From positions 1 through 64,000 of the forward strand of contig JAFRAC010000017.1 in assembly GCA_017405595.1 (NCBI GenBank): a stretch of 64,000 nt of DNA, in the 5' to 3' direction. A model generated the notes under the pieces. That model was given only the letters and a program-made list of their open reading frames with translations. It searched no databases and was not told the origin of the DNA. Below, one piece after another: positions 44,483 through 53,260 of the stretch. A program made the translations under genes and the position numbers. Numbering within the stretch: position 1 is the stretch's first letter; every line of letters begins with the position of its first letter. Origin of the DNA: Thermoguttaceae bacterium (GTDB lineage: Bacteria; Planctomycetota; Planctomycetia; Pirellulales; Thermoguttaceae).

Positions 44483-45769
44483 CTACTTCTCCGTAAACCG
44501 GAACAGTTTGCGCATCGCTTCGAGGAGTGCCGAGGGTTTGGCCTCTTGCGATTCGTCGCGGAGCGAGCGCATCGGGGCGTGGAGGAGTTTGTTGATGAGC
44601 CGGTCGAACGCGTAACGGATTTCGGCTTCGTTTTCGGCGGAAAGAGCGCCGCATTTGTGCAGCAGACGATCGACCTCTTCGTCTTTGACGCGGTTCCATT
44701 CGGCGCGAAGTTCGCCGATCAGTTCACCGGTATCGCGCAGGCGGATCTCTTTGAGAAAAATGCCGGTCTGCTGGGCGATCACATTTTGCGCTTTCGGGAT
44801 TTCGCGCTGGCGCGCTTTCCGGTTTCTTTGGCACACCTCTTCGAGATCATCGATGGTGTAGAGATAAACGTTCGGCATCTTCGCGAGCCGCGGGTCCAGG
44901 TTCCGGGGGACCGAAAGGTCGAGCATAAAGAGAGGGCGCCCGCTGCGTGACGCGGCTATCGCCTGATACTGCTCGGCGGTGACGACCGGTTCTTCGGCGC
45001 CGGTCGCGGCGATCACCAGGTCGGCTTTGGCGAGCTGTTCGGTTCGGGTTTCCCAGCCGACGGCGCGGCCGCCGAACTGCCGGGCGAGCGCTTCGGCCTT
45101 TTCCCGGCTGCGGTTGGCAACGGCAATCTCTTTTCCCCCCGCATCGGTCAGGTAGCGGAGCGTCTCTTCGGCCATTTCGCCCGCGCCGAGGACAAGTGTC
45201 CGTTTGTCGGAGAGCTTTTCAAAGAGTTCGAGCGCAAAGTCCGAAATCGCGACCGCAGGAAGGCTTGTGCGGTGCCGGAACAGCCCGGTTTCGGCGGAAA
45301 CCTGTTTTGCGGCTTTCAGCGCACTCTGAAAAAGAGAATGAAGCGCGATTCCGGCGGTACCCTCTTCGGAGGCGAGACGGTAGGCCTCTTTGATTTGGGC
45401 GAGTATTTGCGGTTCGCCCAGAACCATGCTTTCAAGACTGGCGGCAACCGAAAAGAGGTGCTGCACTGCGTCTTTTTCCCGCAGAAGACGGAGGTCCCCG
45501 GCGGGGGAAGAAGGAGTGGAATCGGCGGGTTTTTCCGCGTGTTCGGCGAAGAAGTTAAAAAGGTTCGCTTCGCCGGGCGCCGAATCGGACTGGGCGCCGA
45601 TGTAGAGTTCCGTCCGGTTGCATGTCGAAAGGAGAACGGCTTCATGATCCGGAAACCGGCCGCGCCAATCATCGAGAAAGGCCCGCGCCCGTTCCCGGGA
45701 AAAGGAGTATTTTTCGCGAACGGCCACCGAAGCGGTTTTGTGATCGACCCCCAGCATCCAGTATTTCAC
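44483..45769 (-). CDS. hemA: Glutamyl-tRNA reductase
   Basis: 428 residues. It makes glutamate-1-semialdehyde from Glu-tRNA, the first step of C5-pathway haem and corrinoid synthesis. The active-site cysteine is in LLSTCNRTELYIG (Cys about 50). Also seen are LESMVLGEPQILAQIKEAY, the NADP-binding LVLGAGEMAEETLRYL, DLSVPRNLDP and the C-terminal dimerisation helix. Its start overlaps the CcsA-like gene by 4 bases. Confidence 0.97.
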   Translation of the reverse strand: MKYWMLGVDHKTASVAVREKYSFSRERARAFLDDWRGRFPDHEAVLLSTCNRTELYIGAQSDSAPGEANLFNFFAEHAEKPADSTPSSPAGDLRLLREKDAVQHLFSVAASLESMVLGEPQILAQIKEAYRLASEEGTAGIALHSLFQSALKAAKQVSAETGLFRHRTSLPAVAISDFALELFEKLSDKRTLVLGAGEMAEETLRYLTDAGGKEIAVANRSREKAEALARQFGGRAVGWETRTEQLAKADLVIAATGAEEPVVTAEQYQAIAASRSGRPLFMLDLSVPRNLDPRLAKMPNVYLYTIDDLEEVCQRNRKARQREIPKAQNVIAQQTGIFLKEIRLRDTGELIGELRAEWNRVKDEEVDRLLHKCGALSAENEAEIRYAFDRLINKLLHAPMRSLRDESQEAKPSALLEAMRKLFRFTEK

Positions 45770-46686
45770 GGCGAGGTCTCCTCGTCGGTCGGGTGTTCGG
45801 CGGACGGAGACCCGGCCTCACCGGACGGGAAAAGCCAGTGGGCACGCGAGTCGAGACTGCCGCGGCCGAGGATGAAGATCAGAATCAGGAAACCGATGAT
45901 ATTTAAAACGGCCAGCCGGGCATCTTTCCGGGATTGATCGGAATGGGAAACCGCCGCAAGGGTGACGGCCATCAGCAGAAAAAGGAAGATCCCCCCCCAG
46001 ATCATCATGTCGCCGGAAAAAGTTCCGGAAGGCGAGGTTCCGCGCAGGACCATGCCGAAGAGAACCCCAATTCCGAGAAGGACAAGGGAAAGACGCGACG
46101 AGAGTCGGTTGGCCCTTTGGAGCCATTCCAAACTCGGTAGGGGAATCCCCCGCAGAAAACCGGTTCGGCTTTTGATCTTTTTCCGCTGCAGAAAGAACAT
46201 CAGCCCGACGACGAAACCGTAAAGGAGAAAAACCGACGCGGCCAAAAGGGAAAGACCGTGTATTGCGCCTAAAAAGAGTTTCGCTTCGGGGAACCGCGCA
46301 CCGGTCAGTGCGGAACCGGCCGCTACGGCGATAAAGACTGCCGGCAGGAGAAACACGGCGAAGGGGGTTTTCGGGTAACTGAAAAAAAGGGAGATGTTCA
46401 GCAGTACCAGGGCCCAGGCCAAAACGAAAAACCAAAGGCCGGCTCCGAGCGGTGCCGGCGGAGCCGCGCAAAAGGTGCTGCGGACGATCCAGACGGTCTG
46501 CAGAAGGAACCCTGTCAGAAGAGTGGTCAGCGAGATGCGGCGAACCGGTACAGTGTCGCGCTTCATCCGGCAGATTTCCGAAAGGAACGTCAGCAGATAG
46601 AACAGGGTAAAGAGCGTCGGAAGCCAAAAGCTGCCGGACGCGCTTGAAAAGAGACCGGGTGCGAACTCAAAAAGGGTTTGCGGCAT
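45766..46686 (-). CDS. CcsA/HemX-like cytochrome c assembly membrane protein
   Basis: 306 residues and eight predicted membrane helices. The block AIHGLSLLAASVFLLYGFV with FFLQRKKIKSR matches the HemX/CcsA pattern of conserved histidine, membrane helix and basic loop. The tryptophan-rich haem-handling motif of true CcsA is not evident, so it is closer to HemX-type proteins, which often precede hemA. Overlap with hemA by 4 bases indicates translational coupling. Confidence 0.8.
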   Translation of the reverse strand: MPQTLFEFAPGLFSSASGSFWLPTLFTLFYLLTFLSEICRMKRDTVPVRRISLTTLLTGFLLQTVWIVRSTFCAAPPAPLGAGLWFFVLAWALVLLNISLFFSYPKTPFAVFLLPAVFIAVAAGSALTGARFPEAKLFLGAIHGLSLLAASVFLLYGFVVGLMFFLQRKKIKSRTGFLRGIPLPSLEWLQRANRLSSRLSLVLLGIGVLFGMVLRGTSPSGTFSGDMMIWGGIFLFLLMAVTLAAVSHSDQSRKDARLAVLNIIGFLILIFILGRGSLDSRAHWLFPSGEAGSPSAEHPTDEETSP

Positions 46687-46742
46687 GGGAGGAGGCTTCT
46701 CTTTGCTTTCGGTGGGTGTTCGAGGGGACTCTCTAAAATCCT

Positions 46743-48590
46743 TTATTCATACGGATCTTTCACATCTTCCAAGATGCCGCCGAACTCCTTTTCGATCTCT
46801 TTGACGATCGGCAGTTCCATTTTCTCGCGCATGTCTTCGTATTTTTGGGTGGGGGAGATTTTTTTGGGTTTCGGTTTCGGCGGCTGATTTCCGGCAGAGT
46901 GGATCGGTTCGTCGGTTCTGTAGATTTCAATAGGGACCGGGGTTTCGGCGACGAATTCCGAAAGCGTCTGGGAGATTTTGGACTTGTTTTCCGCGCAATA
47001 GGCCGCAGCCTGGTCGCGCTCCTTGTCGGGCGGAAAGCCGATGCGCAGCACGGAACCGTTCCAGTCGAGACGCGAGCAGGCGCGCGAGGCGATGGAAAGG
47101 GTGACGCCGAATCGGCCTGTCACACGCCGCCAGAGCGTGAGGAGTTCGGTCTGGCTGAGCGAGGAAAGGGAGGGTTTGGGTTCCGGCGCGGCGGTTTCGG
47201 CCGGTTCGGCTGGCGGCGGGACAGTAGGAACCGGCGGATGGGAAACACGGGGTCTCGGCGGAGATGCCGGGCTCGTCTGCGCGGCGGAAGGAGGGGTCGG
47301 CCGAACCGGAGGGGTGGAGTTGTTCCGCAGTTCGAGGGCGAGTTCAGACGTTTTTTTTTGCGGAAGGGGCTGGGGAGCCGGCACCGCGGGGGAGATTTGG
47401 CCGGCTCGAAGCTGTTCGATCAGGCGTACCGCGTCGGTCAGGCGGTCTAATGCGCAGAGGCGGACTAAGGCCATCTCGGCGAGAATGCGCCCCTGCGTAC
47501 TGTAGCGCATCCGCGAGATCGTCTGGGAAATGATCTGCATCGAAGCCAAAATGCGCTCCACACCGAAAGATTCGGCAATCTGCTGGATTTCGCCGAACCG
47601 GCCCGGCGAGGAATAGGCGAGCATCTTGGCGCTGCAGCCGAGCGAAACGACAAGCAGGTCGCGAAAAACGCCGATCATCTGTTCGAGCAGGACGCCGAAA
47701 TCGACCCCTTCGCCCGCGGCTTTGGCGAGGATCGGGAAAAGCCCGCCCGGAGTGCCGTTTTGTATTTGCGCGATCAGGTCGAAAATCTTCTGGTCGTCAA
47801 CCGTTCCAAGCATTCCGTTGACATCGGCAAGAGTGATGTGGTCCGGAGCGAACGAAAGAAGCTGTTCCAGGAGGGATTGCGCATCGCGCATCGAACCGTT
47901 GGCGCGGCGGGCGAGTGTTTCGCAAACCCCCTCATCGGCGGCGACCCCCTCGTTACGGGCAATGTAACGAAGGTGTTCGGCGATCATCTGTGTGTCGATT
48001 CCCGCGAAGTCAAACCGCTGGCATCGGGAAAGGATCGTAATCGGCAGCTTGTTCGGTTCGGTCGTGCAGAAGATGAATTTGACATGCTCGGGTGGCTCTT
48101 CAAGAATTTTCAGAAGCGCGTTAAACGCTTCGCGCGTGAGCATGTGAACTTCGTCGATAATGTAGATCTTGTAACGGGCACGGCTCGGTTTGATCGTGGC
48201 GCTCTGGCGCAGCTGGCGGATTTCGTCGATCCCGCGGTTGCTCGCGCCGTCGATTTCGAGAACGTCAATATCGTCGCCGGTACTGATTGCCTGACAGATC
48301 TCGCACTCGTTGCAGGGGGTGGGTGTCGGTCCGTGAACGCAGTTGAGAGCTTTGGCGAGAATCCGCGCCGAGGAAGTCTTGCCGACCCCGCGCGCGCCGG
48401 TAAAGAGATAAGCGTGCCCGACCCGGCCGCTGGCAATCGCGCCCATCAGGGCTTTGGCGACATGGTCTTGCCCGATCAGCGTATCGAATCCCTGGGGACG
48501 GTATCGGCGCGCGACAACCTGATAGGAAGAGTTCTCTTCGTTTTCGGCGGCGTTCGGAGCCGGTTCTTTCCCGATTCGATTTTCGGCCAT
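46743..48590 (-). CDS. dnaX: DNA polymerase III subunits tau/gamma
   Basis: 615 residues for the full-length product. The AAA+ clamp-loader domain has Walker A TGARGVGKTSSAR, a Cys4 zinc module (CVHGPTPTPCNECEIC), Walker B IYIIDEVHML, the SRC motif (ILSRCQRFDF) and GSMRDAQSLLEQ. Domain III ends near residue 400. A Pro/Thr-rich linker and a tau-type C-terminal domain follow. At 47351-47359 the message has nine consecutive A residues (codons CAA AAA AAA ACG); a -1 shift there gives a stop two codons later, predicting a gamma product of about 413 residues. The ATG at 48590 is chosen because upstream codons overlap the SRP RNA gene. Confidence 0.95.
   Translation of the reverse strand: MAENRIGKEPAPNAAENEENSSYQVVARRYRPQGFDTLIGQDHVAKALMGAIASGRVGHAYLFTGARGVGKTSSARILAKALNCVHGPTPTPCNECEICQAISTGDDIDVLEIDGASNRGIDEIRQLRQSATIKPSRARYKIYIIDEVHMLTREAFNALLKILEEPPEHVKFIFCTTEPNKLPITILSRCQRFDFAGIDTQMIAEHLRYIARNEGVAADEGVCETLARRANGSMRDAQSLLEQLLSFAPDHITLADVNGMLGTVDDQKIFDLIAQIQNGTPGGLFPILAKAAGEGVDFGVLLEQMIGVFRDLLVVSLGCSAKMLAYSSPGRFGEIQQIAESFGVERILASMQIISQTISRMRYSTQGRILAEMALVRLCALDRLTDAVRLIEQLRAGQISPAVPAPQPLPQKKTSELALELRNNSTPPVRPTPPSAAQTSPASPPRPRVSHPPVPTVPPPAEPAETAAPEPKPSLSSLSQTELLTLWRRVTGRFGVTLSIASRACSRLDWNGSVLRIGFPPDKERDQAAAYCAENKSKISQTLSEFVAETPVPIEIYRTDEPIHSAGNQPPKPKPKKISPTQKYEDMREKMELPIVKEIEKEFGGILEDVKDPYE
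47351..47359 (-). promoter_or_regulatory. A9 slippery tract in dnaX
   Basis: The plus strand shows nine T, i.e. A9 in the mRNA, in codons CAA AAA AAA ACG. Re-reading one A gives CAA AAA AAA AAC GTC TGA, so the shifted frame stops at once. The position between domain III and the tau-specific region equals the known gamma-forming sites of Escherichia coli and Thermus dnaX. Confidence 0.7.
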
Positions 48591-48660
48591 GACGGTAACG
48601 TCTGCTTTCGGGGGAAAGCGGAAGATTTCCCCCGCTTCTGTATGAGGCTGCAGTAAAAAA

Positions 48661-48775
48661 GGCGGCCGTCGATAAAGGCCCCGGCACATGAGAACGATTG
48701 CTTATGGCTGCTTGATTTCTCACCTGACCAGGTTCACAGGTTCCCATTGCAAGGGCCCTTATCGAAAGCCGCCCC
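48661..48775 (-). ncRNA. ffs: Bacterial small signal recognition particle RNA (4.5S type)
   Basis: Minus-strand core: AACCTGGTCAGGTGAG, AAAT, CAAGCAGCC, with the conserved CAGG/AGCA symmetric loop of the Ffh-binding helix 8 and a GAAA tetraloop. The ends pair: GGCGGC (5') with GCCGCC (3'), and CGATAAGGG with CCTTTATCG, forming one long hairpin of about 113 nt. TTTTTT at 48660-48655 follows the 3' end as terminator. The RNA with Ffh targets nascent membrane proteins. Position directly upstream of dnaX is common in bacteria. Confidence 0.9.
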
Positions 48776-48794
48776 TTACAAGTATCTGAATCCC

Positions 48795-48822
48795 ATTATA
48801 CCAGTTTTTGCGGGGTATGCAA
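48795..48822 (-). promoter_or_regulatory. Promoter of the SRP RNA gene
   Basis: On the minus strand, TTGCAT (48822-48817), a 16-base spacer and a perfect TATAAT (48800-48795). Confidence 0.75.
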
Positions 48823-48970
48823 TAACCGCTTTTCCGATCGCCCGACATGGATTAAGATTTCACAATGGGTAAAGATTGTGGGTTATGCCGGTTGTTTTAA
48901 ACAGTTCTGAACTATTTTGGAAAAATCTCAAAATTTCTCGATTATTCCTTAAAGTTGGAGAGCGTAGTGC

Positions 48971-48976
48971 TATAAT
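48971..48976 (+). promoter_or_regulatory. -10 element of the LysM gene
   Basis: A perfect TATAAT, 37 bases before the ATG. The -35 region is not clear (CTTAAA at proper spacing). The A/T-rich stretch 48830-48970 shows nothing else. Confidence 0.5.
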
Positions 48977-49012
48977 TGAGTGTAGATTCATTCTATAAGG
49001 ATTTTTCCCGGT

Positions 49013-50395
49013 ATGACAGCTGTGTCGAACAGTTCACGAAACCTGAATATCGTTCTTGCCGTGGTTGTTCTCTTTCTGGGCTGGCTCATCGCGTCGATGA
49101 TCCCCAGAAGCGAGGCCCCGTGGGATAAGACGTCATCATCCTATTTGGCGCGCCGTCCGCTTTCCGAAGGGGGCGCCGAAGAGGGTGATTTATCCGGTTC
49201 GGCGGAGTATCAGGAGCTCTGGAGTACCGATAAAGAGAATTACGACCCGCAGGACAAGCAGGTTACCATCGATTACGATTCCCGCTTTTTCCCCTCCGGC
49301 GGCGGGAATCCGGCCCCTCCCCGGAATGAGCCGTCTGAACCGGAAGCGAATGCTGTCGAACAAACGCAGCAATGGAACAACGAGATCAAGGTCGATTCCG
49401 GTTCGAATCCCGATCTCAAAATCGACCCGCCCCCCCGTTGGGACGACGATGTTCCGCTCGATACCGCCGGTTCCGATGCCGGGAGTCTCGCCCCCCCTTT
49501 GGATCCTCTTTCCGCGGATTGGGACGAAGAATCCCCCTCGGATACCGAACAGGCCGGGAATGACGCCGATCCCCCTGCGCCCGAACCGGAGGAATCTTCG
49601 GCGCCGCCGCTTGTTGCCCAGGAGCAGCCTGACTCCGAGGCGGAGCCGGCCGGGAGCCATCTCGAAGATGACGCCTCTCTTTTCGCGCAGTCCGGCGTTT
49701 CCGAAAAGGGGGCATCCGACCGGCCGGAAGAACCTGAGGGGGTAAAACCTTTGCCTCTCGACGGAGAAGGGGATCTGCCTGCGCCGATGAATTCAGCCGA
49801 AACGGCCGCCCTTTCGGAGGAGAACCAGCCGGAACATTCCGCTGACGGGCCGATTCCCGCCGATCTTCCTTCCGGCGGATCGAACGATCCGGTTTCGAAC
49901 GGTGATCTTTACGCTCTGCCGACGAAGCGCCCTTCCGAACAAGTGAGTACGGGTAATGAGACTTCCCCTGAATCGCAGGGAACACTCTTTGTACAGGGGG
50001 GGACTGCGGCCGGCGGTACGCTGACCGATCCGATTGATGCCGCAAAAGCTCTCCCTTCTTATAAAACCCTGACCCCCTCGAATGCCGAAAAGACCCGTGT
50101 TCAGGAGAGTCCGCCTGCCGGAGGGAATTCGATTTCTCAGGTTTCCACGTCGCTTTCGGAGGAACCCCGCCAGGCCCGCGCCGCTTATTATGAGGAACCG
50201 GCGCGTCCTTCCCCCGCCGCTCCGACCGCCATTTCGATCTATACCGCCGGAGCCGGGGAGAATTGGGACGGAATTGCGGCGAAATTCGGGCTTTCGCCGG
50301 AAGAGTCGGCGCGTTATGCCGAAACGAACTCGTTCCGGCTCAATCCCGACCGGACGGTGACCGAAGGGATGAAGCTGATTCTCCCGAAGCACTGA
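49013..50395 (+). CDS. Membrane-anchored LysM-domain protein with long disordered linker
   Basis: 460 residues. One N-terminal helix (IVLAVVVLFLGWLIASMI, about 13-30), an acidic Pro/Glu/Ser-rich linker of about 350 residues, and a C-terminal LysM-like domain (ISIYTAGAGENWDGIAAKFG, then NSFRLNPDRTVTEGMKLILP). LysM normally binds glycans such as peptidoglycan. The low-complexity linker probably spans the periplasm. Followed after 114 bases by a GspA-like ATPase whose C-terminal half has the same acidic composition. Confidence 0.78.
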   Translation: MTAVSNSSRNLNIVLAVVVLFLGWLIASMIPRSEAPWDKTSSSYLARRPLSEGGAEEGDLSGSAEYQELWSTDKENYDPQDKQVTIDYDSRFFPSGGGNPAPPRNEPSEPEANAVEQTQQWNNEIKVDSGSNPDLKIDPPPRWDDDVPLDTAGSDAGSLAPPLDPLSADWDEESPSDTEQAGNDADPPAPEPEESSAPPLVAQEQPDSEAEPAGSHLEDDASLFAQSGVSEKGASDRPEEPEGVKPLPLDGEGDLPAPMNSAETAALSEENQPEHSADGPIPADLPSGGSNDPVSNGDLYALPTKRPSEQVSTGNETSPESQGTLFVQGGTAAGGTLTDPIDAAKALPSYKTLTPSNAEKTRVQESPPAGGNSISQVSTSLSEEPRQARAAYYEEPARPSPAAPTAISIYTAGAGENWDGIAAKFGLSPEESARYAETNSFRLNPDRTVTEGMKLILPKH

Positions 50396-50433
50396 ACGTC
50401 CCTGTCCCCCTCTTCTTAAGTTTTGGCCCCGTT

Positions 50434-50472
50434 TAACCGATAAAGATTAAAGAAGTGTCTTTATCGGTTTAA
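50434..50472. other. AT-rich hairpin between the LysM and ATPase genes
   Basis: AACCGATAAAGA (50435-50446) pairs with TCTTTATCGGTT (50458-50469), extended by flanking A/T. With TTTAA after the stem it may act as a partial terminator for the LysM gene or a processing site. Confidence 0.5.
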
Positions 50473-50509
50473 TTGGCACGGAAGTCAACGCGGCATTAGG
50501 ATAATCAGG

Positions 50510-52231
50510 ATGAACGGTCAGGAAGAGAGAGCGGCCCGGCGCCCTTTTTCATCGATCCCCGATATTCAGGCTTATTATCCCTCGGTGTCAGCGGAATCGG
50601 CACGCAGCCGGCTTATCCGCGCTCTTGAGCGAAGCGAAGGAGCCGCGATTCTTTTCGGGGAAACCGGTCTCGGCAAAACCCTTCTGCTCCGCCTGCTGGC
50701 CGACCATTTCGAGCTGAACGTTCCGGTTCTTTTCCTTTCAAGCGCCCGGATCGCCTCGCGCCGTTCTTTTTATCTGCAGCTTCTTTTTCAGGTGCATGGC
50801 GATACTTCTCCCGCCGAAGAGGATGATCTGCGTGTCCGTTTCTTTGAACATCTGCGCCGCAGCGATTACGGCTGTTACGCGCTCTTTATTGATAATGCCG
50901 ATACATTGTCGGCTGCGGTCATCGACGAACTCTGTTCGCTCCTCGATATCGACTATTACGGCGCTGCCCGGTTCCGAGTCGCGCTGAGCGGTACGGCACG
51001 TCTCGAAGATCGGTTAAATGCGCCGAAGTTCACCCGTTTTTCCCAGCGGATTGCCGCCCGCGCCTGGCTCGATCCTTTTTCGCGGGACGAAACCGCTGCT
51101 TATCTCGACCGGCAGATGGAAATGGCCACCGCGGATTACGGCGGGTTAAAGTTCAGCGCCGAAGCCGCGAGGCGTGTCCATAAGCTTTCCGAGGGGGTTC
51201 CCCGTGTGATCAACCAGATCTGCGATCTGGCGCTCTATCTCGACAGCGCTTCGCAGGAATTGATCCCCGAAAAGACGGTCGAAAAGGCGTGGGGGCTTTT
51301 GCAGCAGATTCCGGACGAGGAAAGCGTCTCCGGTTCCGGTCCGGAACTTGCCGAAACTCCGGGTGAGTCTGACCCGGCTTTCGGGTTCACGGCCGATGAG
51401 GAGTCTTCTTCGGTGGTGGAGTTCGGTTCCCTCGATTCCCCGGATGAGGATTTTGAAAAAGAGACCCCGGCGGCGGCCCCGTTCGAGGCGCAGGAAGAAT
51501 CTTCTGCCGTGGAATTCGGCCGGCTCGAAGACGATCTCCCTTCCGAAGATGAGGTTATTCTTCCCCCCGAAAAAAAGACTTTACCGGCCGGGGGGATTGA
51601 CACTCAAGCCGGCCTCGGCGAAAACAGCGGAACGGAGACCGACCACGAGGATTCCGAAACCGAAGTCATTCTTCCGTTGGTCCCGAAAGCGACTCTTCCC
51701 GAAGAAAGCCTGTTTGCTTCCGACAGCGAAACCGGTTCCGGCGACGATGTCCAGGTCGTTTCGATGGACGGTCAAAAAGTCGAGTGGCATTCGGGTGAGG
51801 TGCCGGCCCGGCGCAGCGGCGGAGCCGAATCGCCCGATGAATCTTGGCATGCCGGGAAGACCTTTTCGGCGGCGGATCCCGATCTGACGGGGGACGCGCT
51901 GATCCGCGAAAAGCTGATGCGCGAGTATCCCGGAAAAGACGCGGAAACGGCTTCTGATCGGTTTCAGGCCGGCGAAACCCATGACAGCCTTGCCGATGGA
52001 ACCGCGCGGTATTTGGAAGAACTCCGGCTGATGGAGATGGATGTTGCCCAGGAAGCCGATCTGATCCGCAAGATTCGGGAGATGGAAACCGGTTTGCGCC
52101 CGTTGCCGAACCCGGAACCGAATCCGCGGGAACCGGAAACGGAACCTCAGCAGGAGCGCGCTTCATCGAAGAACCGCCCTTTCTACCACGTCTTTGAAAA
52201 GATCTATACAAAAAAAGACCGGAAGAACTGA
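50510..52231 (+). CDS. GspA/ExeA-like AAA ATPase with acidic C-terminal extension
   Basis: 573 residues. The N-terminal AAA domain (1-270) has Walker A GETGLGKT (50-57), Walker B CYALFIDNAD (121-130), a sensor block VALSGTARLEDRL and GVPRVINQICDLAL, all typical of the ExeA/GspA and MshM group that couples ATP to secretion or pilus-associated peptidoglycan work. From about residue 285 the protein is acidic and low-complexity, with a short helical end (RYLEELRLMEMDVAQEADLI). Unlike ExeA no transmembrane or peptidoglycan-binding part is seen; the partner LysM protein upstream may supply that. Confidence 0.82.
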   Translation: MNGQEERAARRPFSSIPDIQAYYPSVSAESARSRLIRALERSEGAAILFGETGLGKTLLLRLLADHFELNVPVLFLSSARIASRRSFYLQLLFQVHGDTSPAEEDDLRVRFFEHLRRSDYGCYALFIDNADTLSAAVIDELCSLLDIDYYGAARFRVALSGTARLEDRLNAPKFTRFSQRIAARAWLDPFSRDETAAYLDRQMEMATADYGGLKFSAEAARRVHKLSEGVPRVINQICDLALYLDSASQELIPEKTVEKAWGLLQQIPDEESVSGSGPELAETPGESDPAFGFTADEESSSVVEFGSLDSPDEDFEKETPAAAPFEAQEESSAVEFGRLEDDLPSEDEVILPPEKKTLPAGGIDTQAGLGENSGTETDHEDSETEVILPLVPKATLPEESLFASDSETGSGDDVQVVSMDGQKVEWHSGEVPARRSGGAESPDESWHAGKTFSAADPDLTGDALIREKLMREYPGKDAETASDRFQAGETHDSLADGTARYLEELRLMEMDVAQEADLIRKIREMETGLRPLPNPEPNPREPETEPQQERASSKNRPFYHVFEKIYTKKDRKN

Positions 52232-52339
52232 CCTATTTGCCGTCTCTCTTTTAAGCTGTGAGAAAGCCGCGGGATATGCGGTAAACCGGCAGCGGCCCTT
52301 GTACGGCGAGCTATTTGCCCATTCTTTTGGGTTGTTGTT

Positions 52340-53260
52340 TTAGCTGCCGTTTTCCGGACGGAGAAGCGCGAACGCTCCCGCCGGGAGACGAGTGCCGCCT
52401 GCGGCGGGAATCGACATCGCACCGGAATCGACCGTCGTCTGCGGAAACTCTTCTGAAATCTCCTGCAGCAGCGATCGAAGACGGTGCGGATCGAATCCGG
52501 GGGAGTGGCAGGTGAGGAGAATAAACGGGTACTGCGGTGCGATAAGCCGGCGGAGCAGGGCGAGAAGTTTCGGCAGATCGCGCGCCAGCCGCCAGACTTC
52601 GCCGCGGGCGCCGTGTCCGTACGCCGGGGGGTCGAGGATGATCCCCTCGAATTTCTTTTCGCGTTTGATTTCACGCTTTGTGTATTTGACCGCGTCATCG
52701 GCAATCCAGCGGATCGGGGCTTCGGCCAGTCCCGAAAGTTCGGCGTTGCGCTTTGCCTGCCCGACAATGTTCCGCGCGGAGTCGAGGTGGGTCGTTTCGG
52801 CGCCGGCGGCGGCGCAGGCGAGTGTGCTTCCCCCCGTATAGGCGAAAAGGTTCAGGACGCGGAGCGGGCGTCCCAGCCGCCGGCTTCCGTCGAGACAGAG
52901 GCGGCAGAGCCGGTCCCAGTTCGGGGCCTGTTCCGGGAAAACACCCAGATGGCCGAACGGGGACCCTTTCAGTTCGAGAGTGAAATCAGGTTTTTGGTGT
53001 TGAAGAGTCCATCCGCTTTCGAGAAGTTTCGCGCCGGTTTCGGTCCGGGGCTGCCAGGTTCCCCGGACCCCGAGCGCGCTGCGCTCGGAGTTCGAAACGT
53101 CTTCCTCGAAATAGAGATCGGCCGACCGCCACAGCCTGGGAGAGCGGCGCGCAAGACGAAACGCGGGGGGAGAAGGCCGGTCGGTTACGCAGCCCGCGAA
53201 CCGTTCCAGCTTTCTCCCCCCGCCGAAATCGAGGAGTTCATACTCCTGATTCTGAAACAT
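52340..53260 (-). CDS. Class I SAM-dependent methyltransferase (RlmI/RlmL-like)
   Basis: 306 residues. SAM-binding motif I is VLNLFAYTGGSTLACAAAGA, followed by the acidic residue in THLDSA. The catalytic-region motif is GIILDPPAYGHG, characteristic of the COG1092 rRNA cytosine methyltransferase group. The N-terminal part (about 1-110) is a beta-rich substrate-binding domain rather than a PUA domain. The start directly abuts the stop of the MFS gene upstream, so the pair is probably co-transcribed. It converges with the GspA-like gene. Confidence 0.85.
   Translation of the reverse strand: MFQNQEYELLDFGGGRKLERFAGCVTDRPSPPAFRLARRSPRLWRSADLYFEEDVSNSERSALGVRGTWQPRTETGAKLLESGWTLQHQKPDFTLELKGSPFGHLGVFPEQAPNWDRLCRLCLDGSRRLGRPLRVLNLFAYTGGSTLACAAAGAETTHLDSARNIVGQAKRNAELSGLAEAPIRWIADDAVKYTKREIKREKKFEGIILDPPAYGHGARGEVWRLARDLPKLLALLRRLIAPQYPFILLTCHSPGFDPHRLRSLLQEISEEFPQTTVDSGAMSIPAAGGTRLPAGAFALLRPENGS

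Noticed and set aside
50471..50490. Possible sigma54 promoter (TGGCAC near 50475)
   Set aside because: The GC half-site (TTGC at proper distance) is missing; only TCAA is present.
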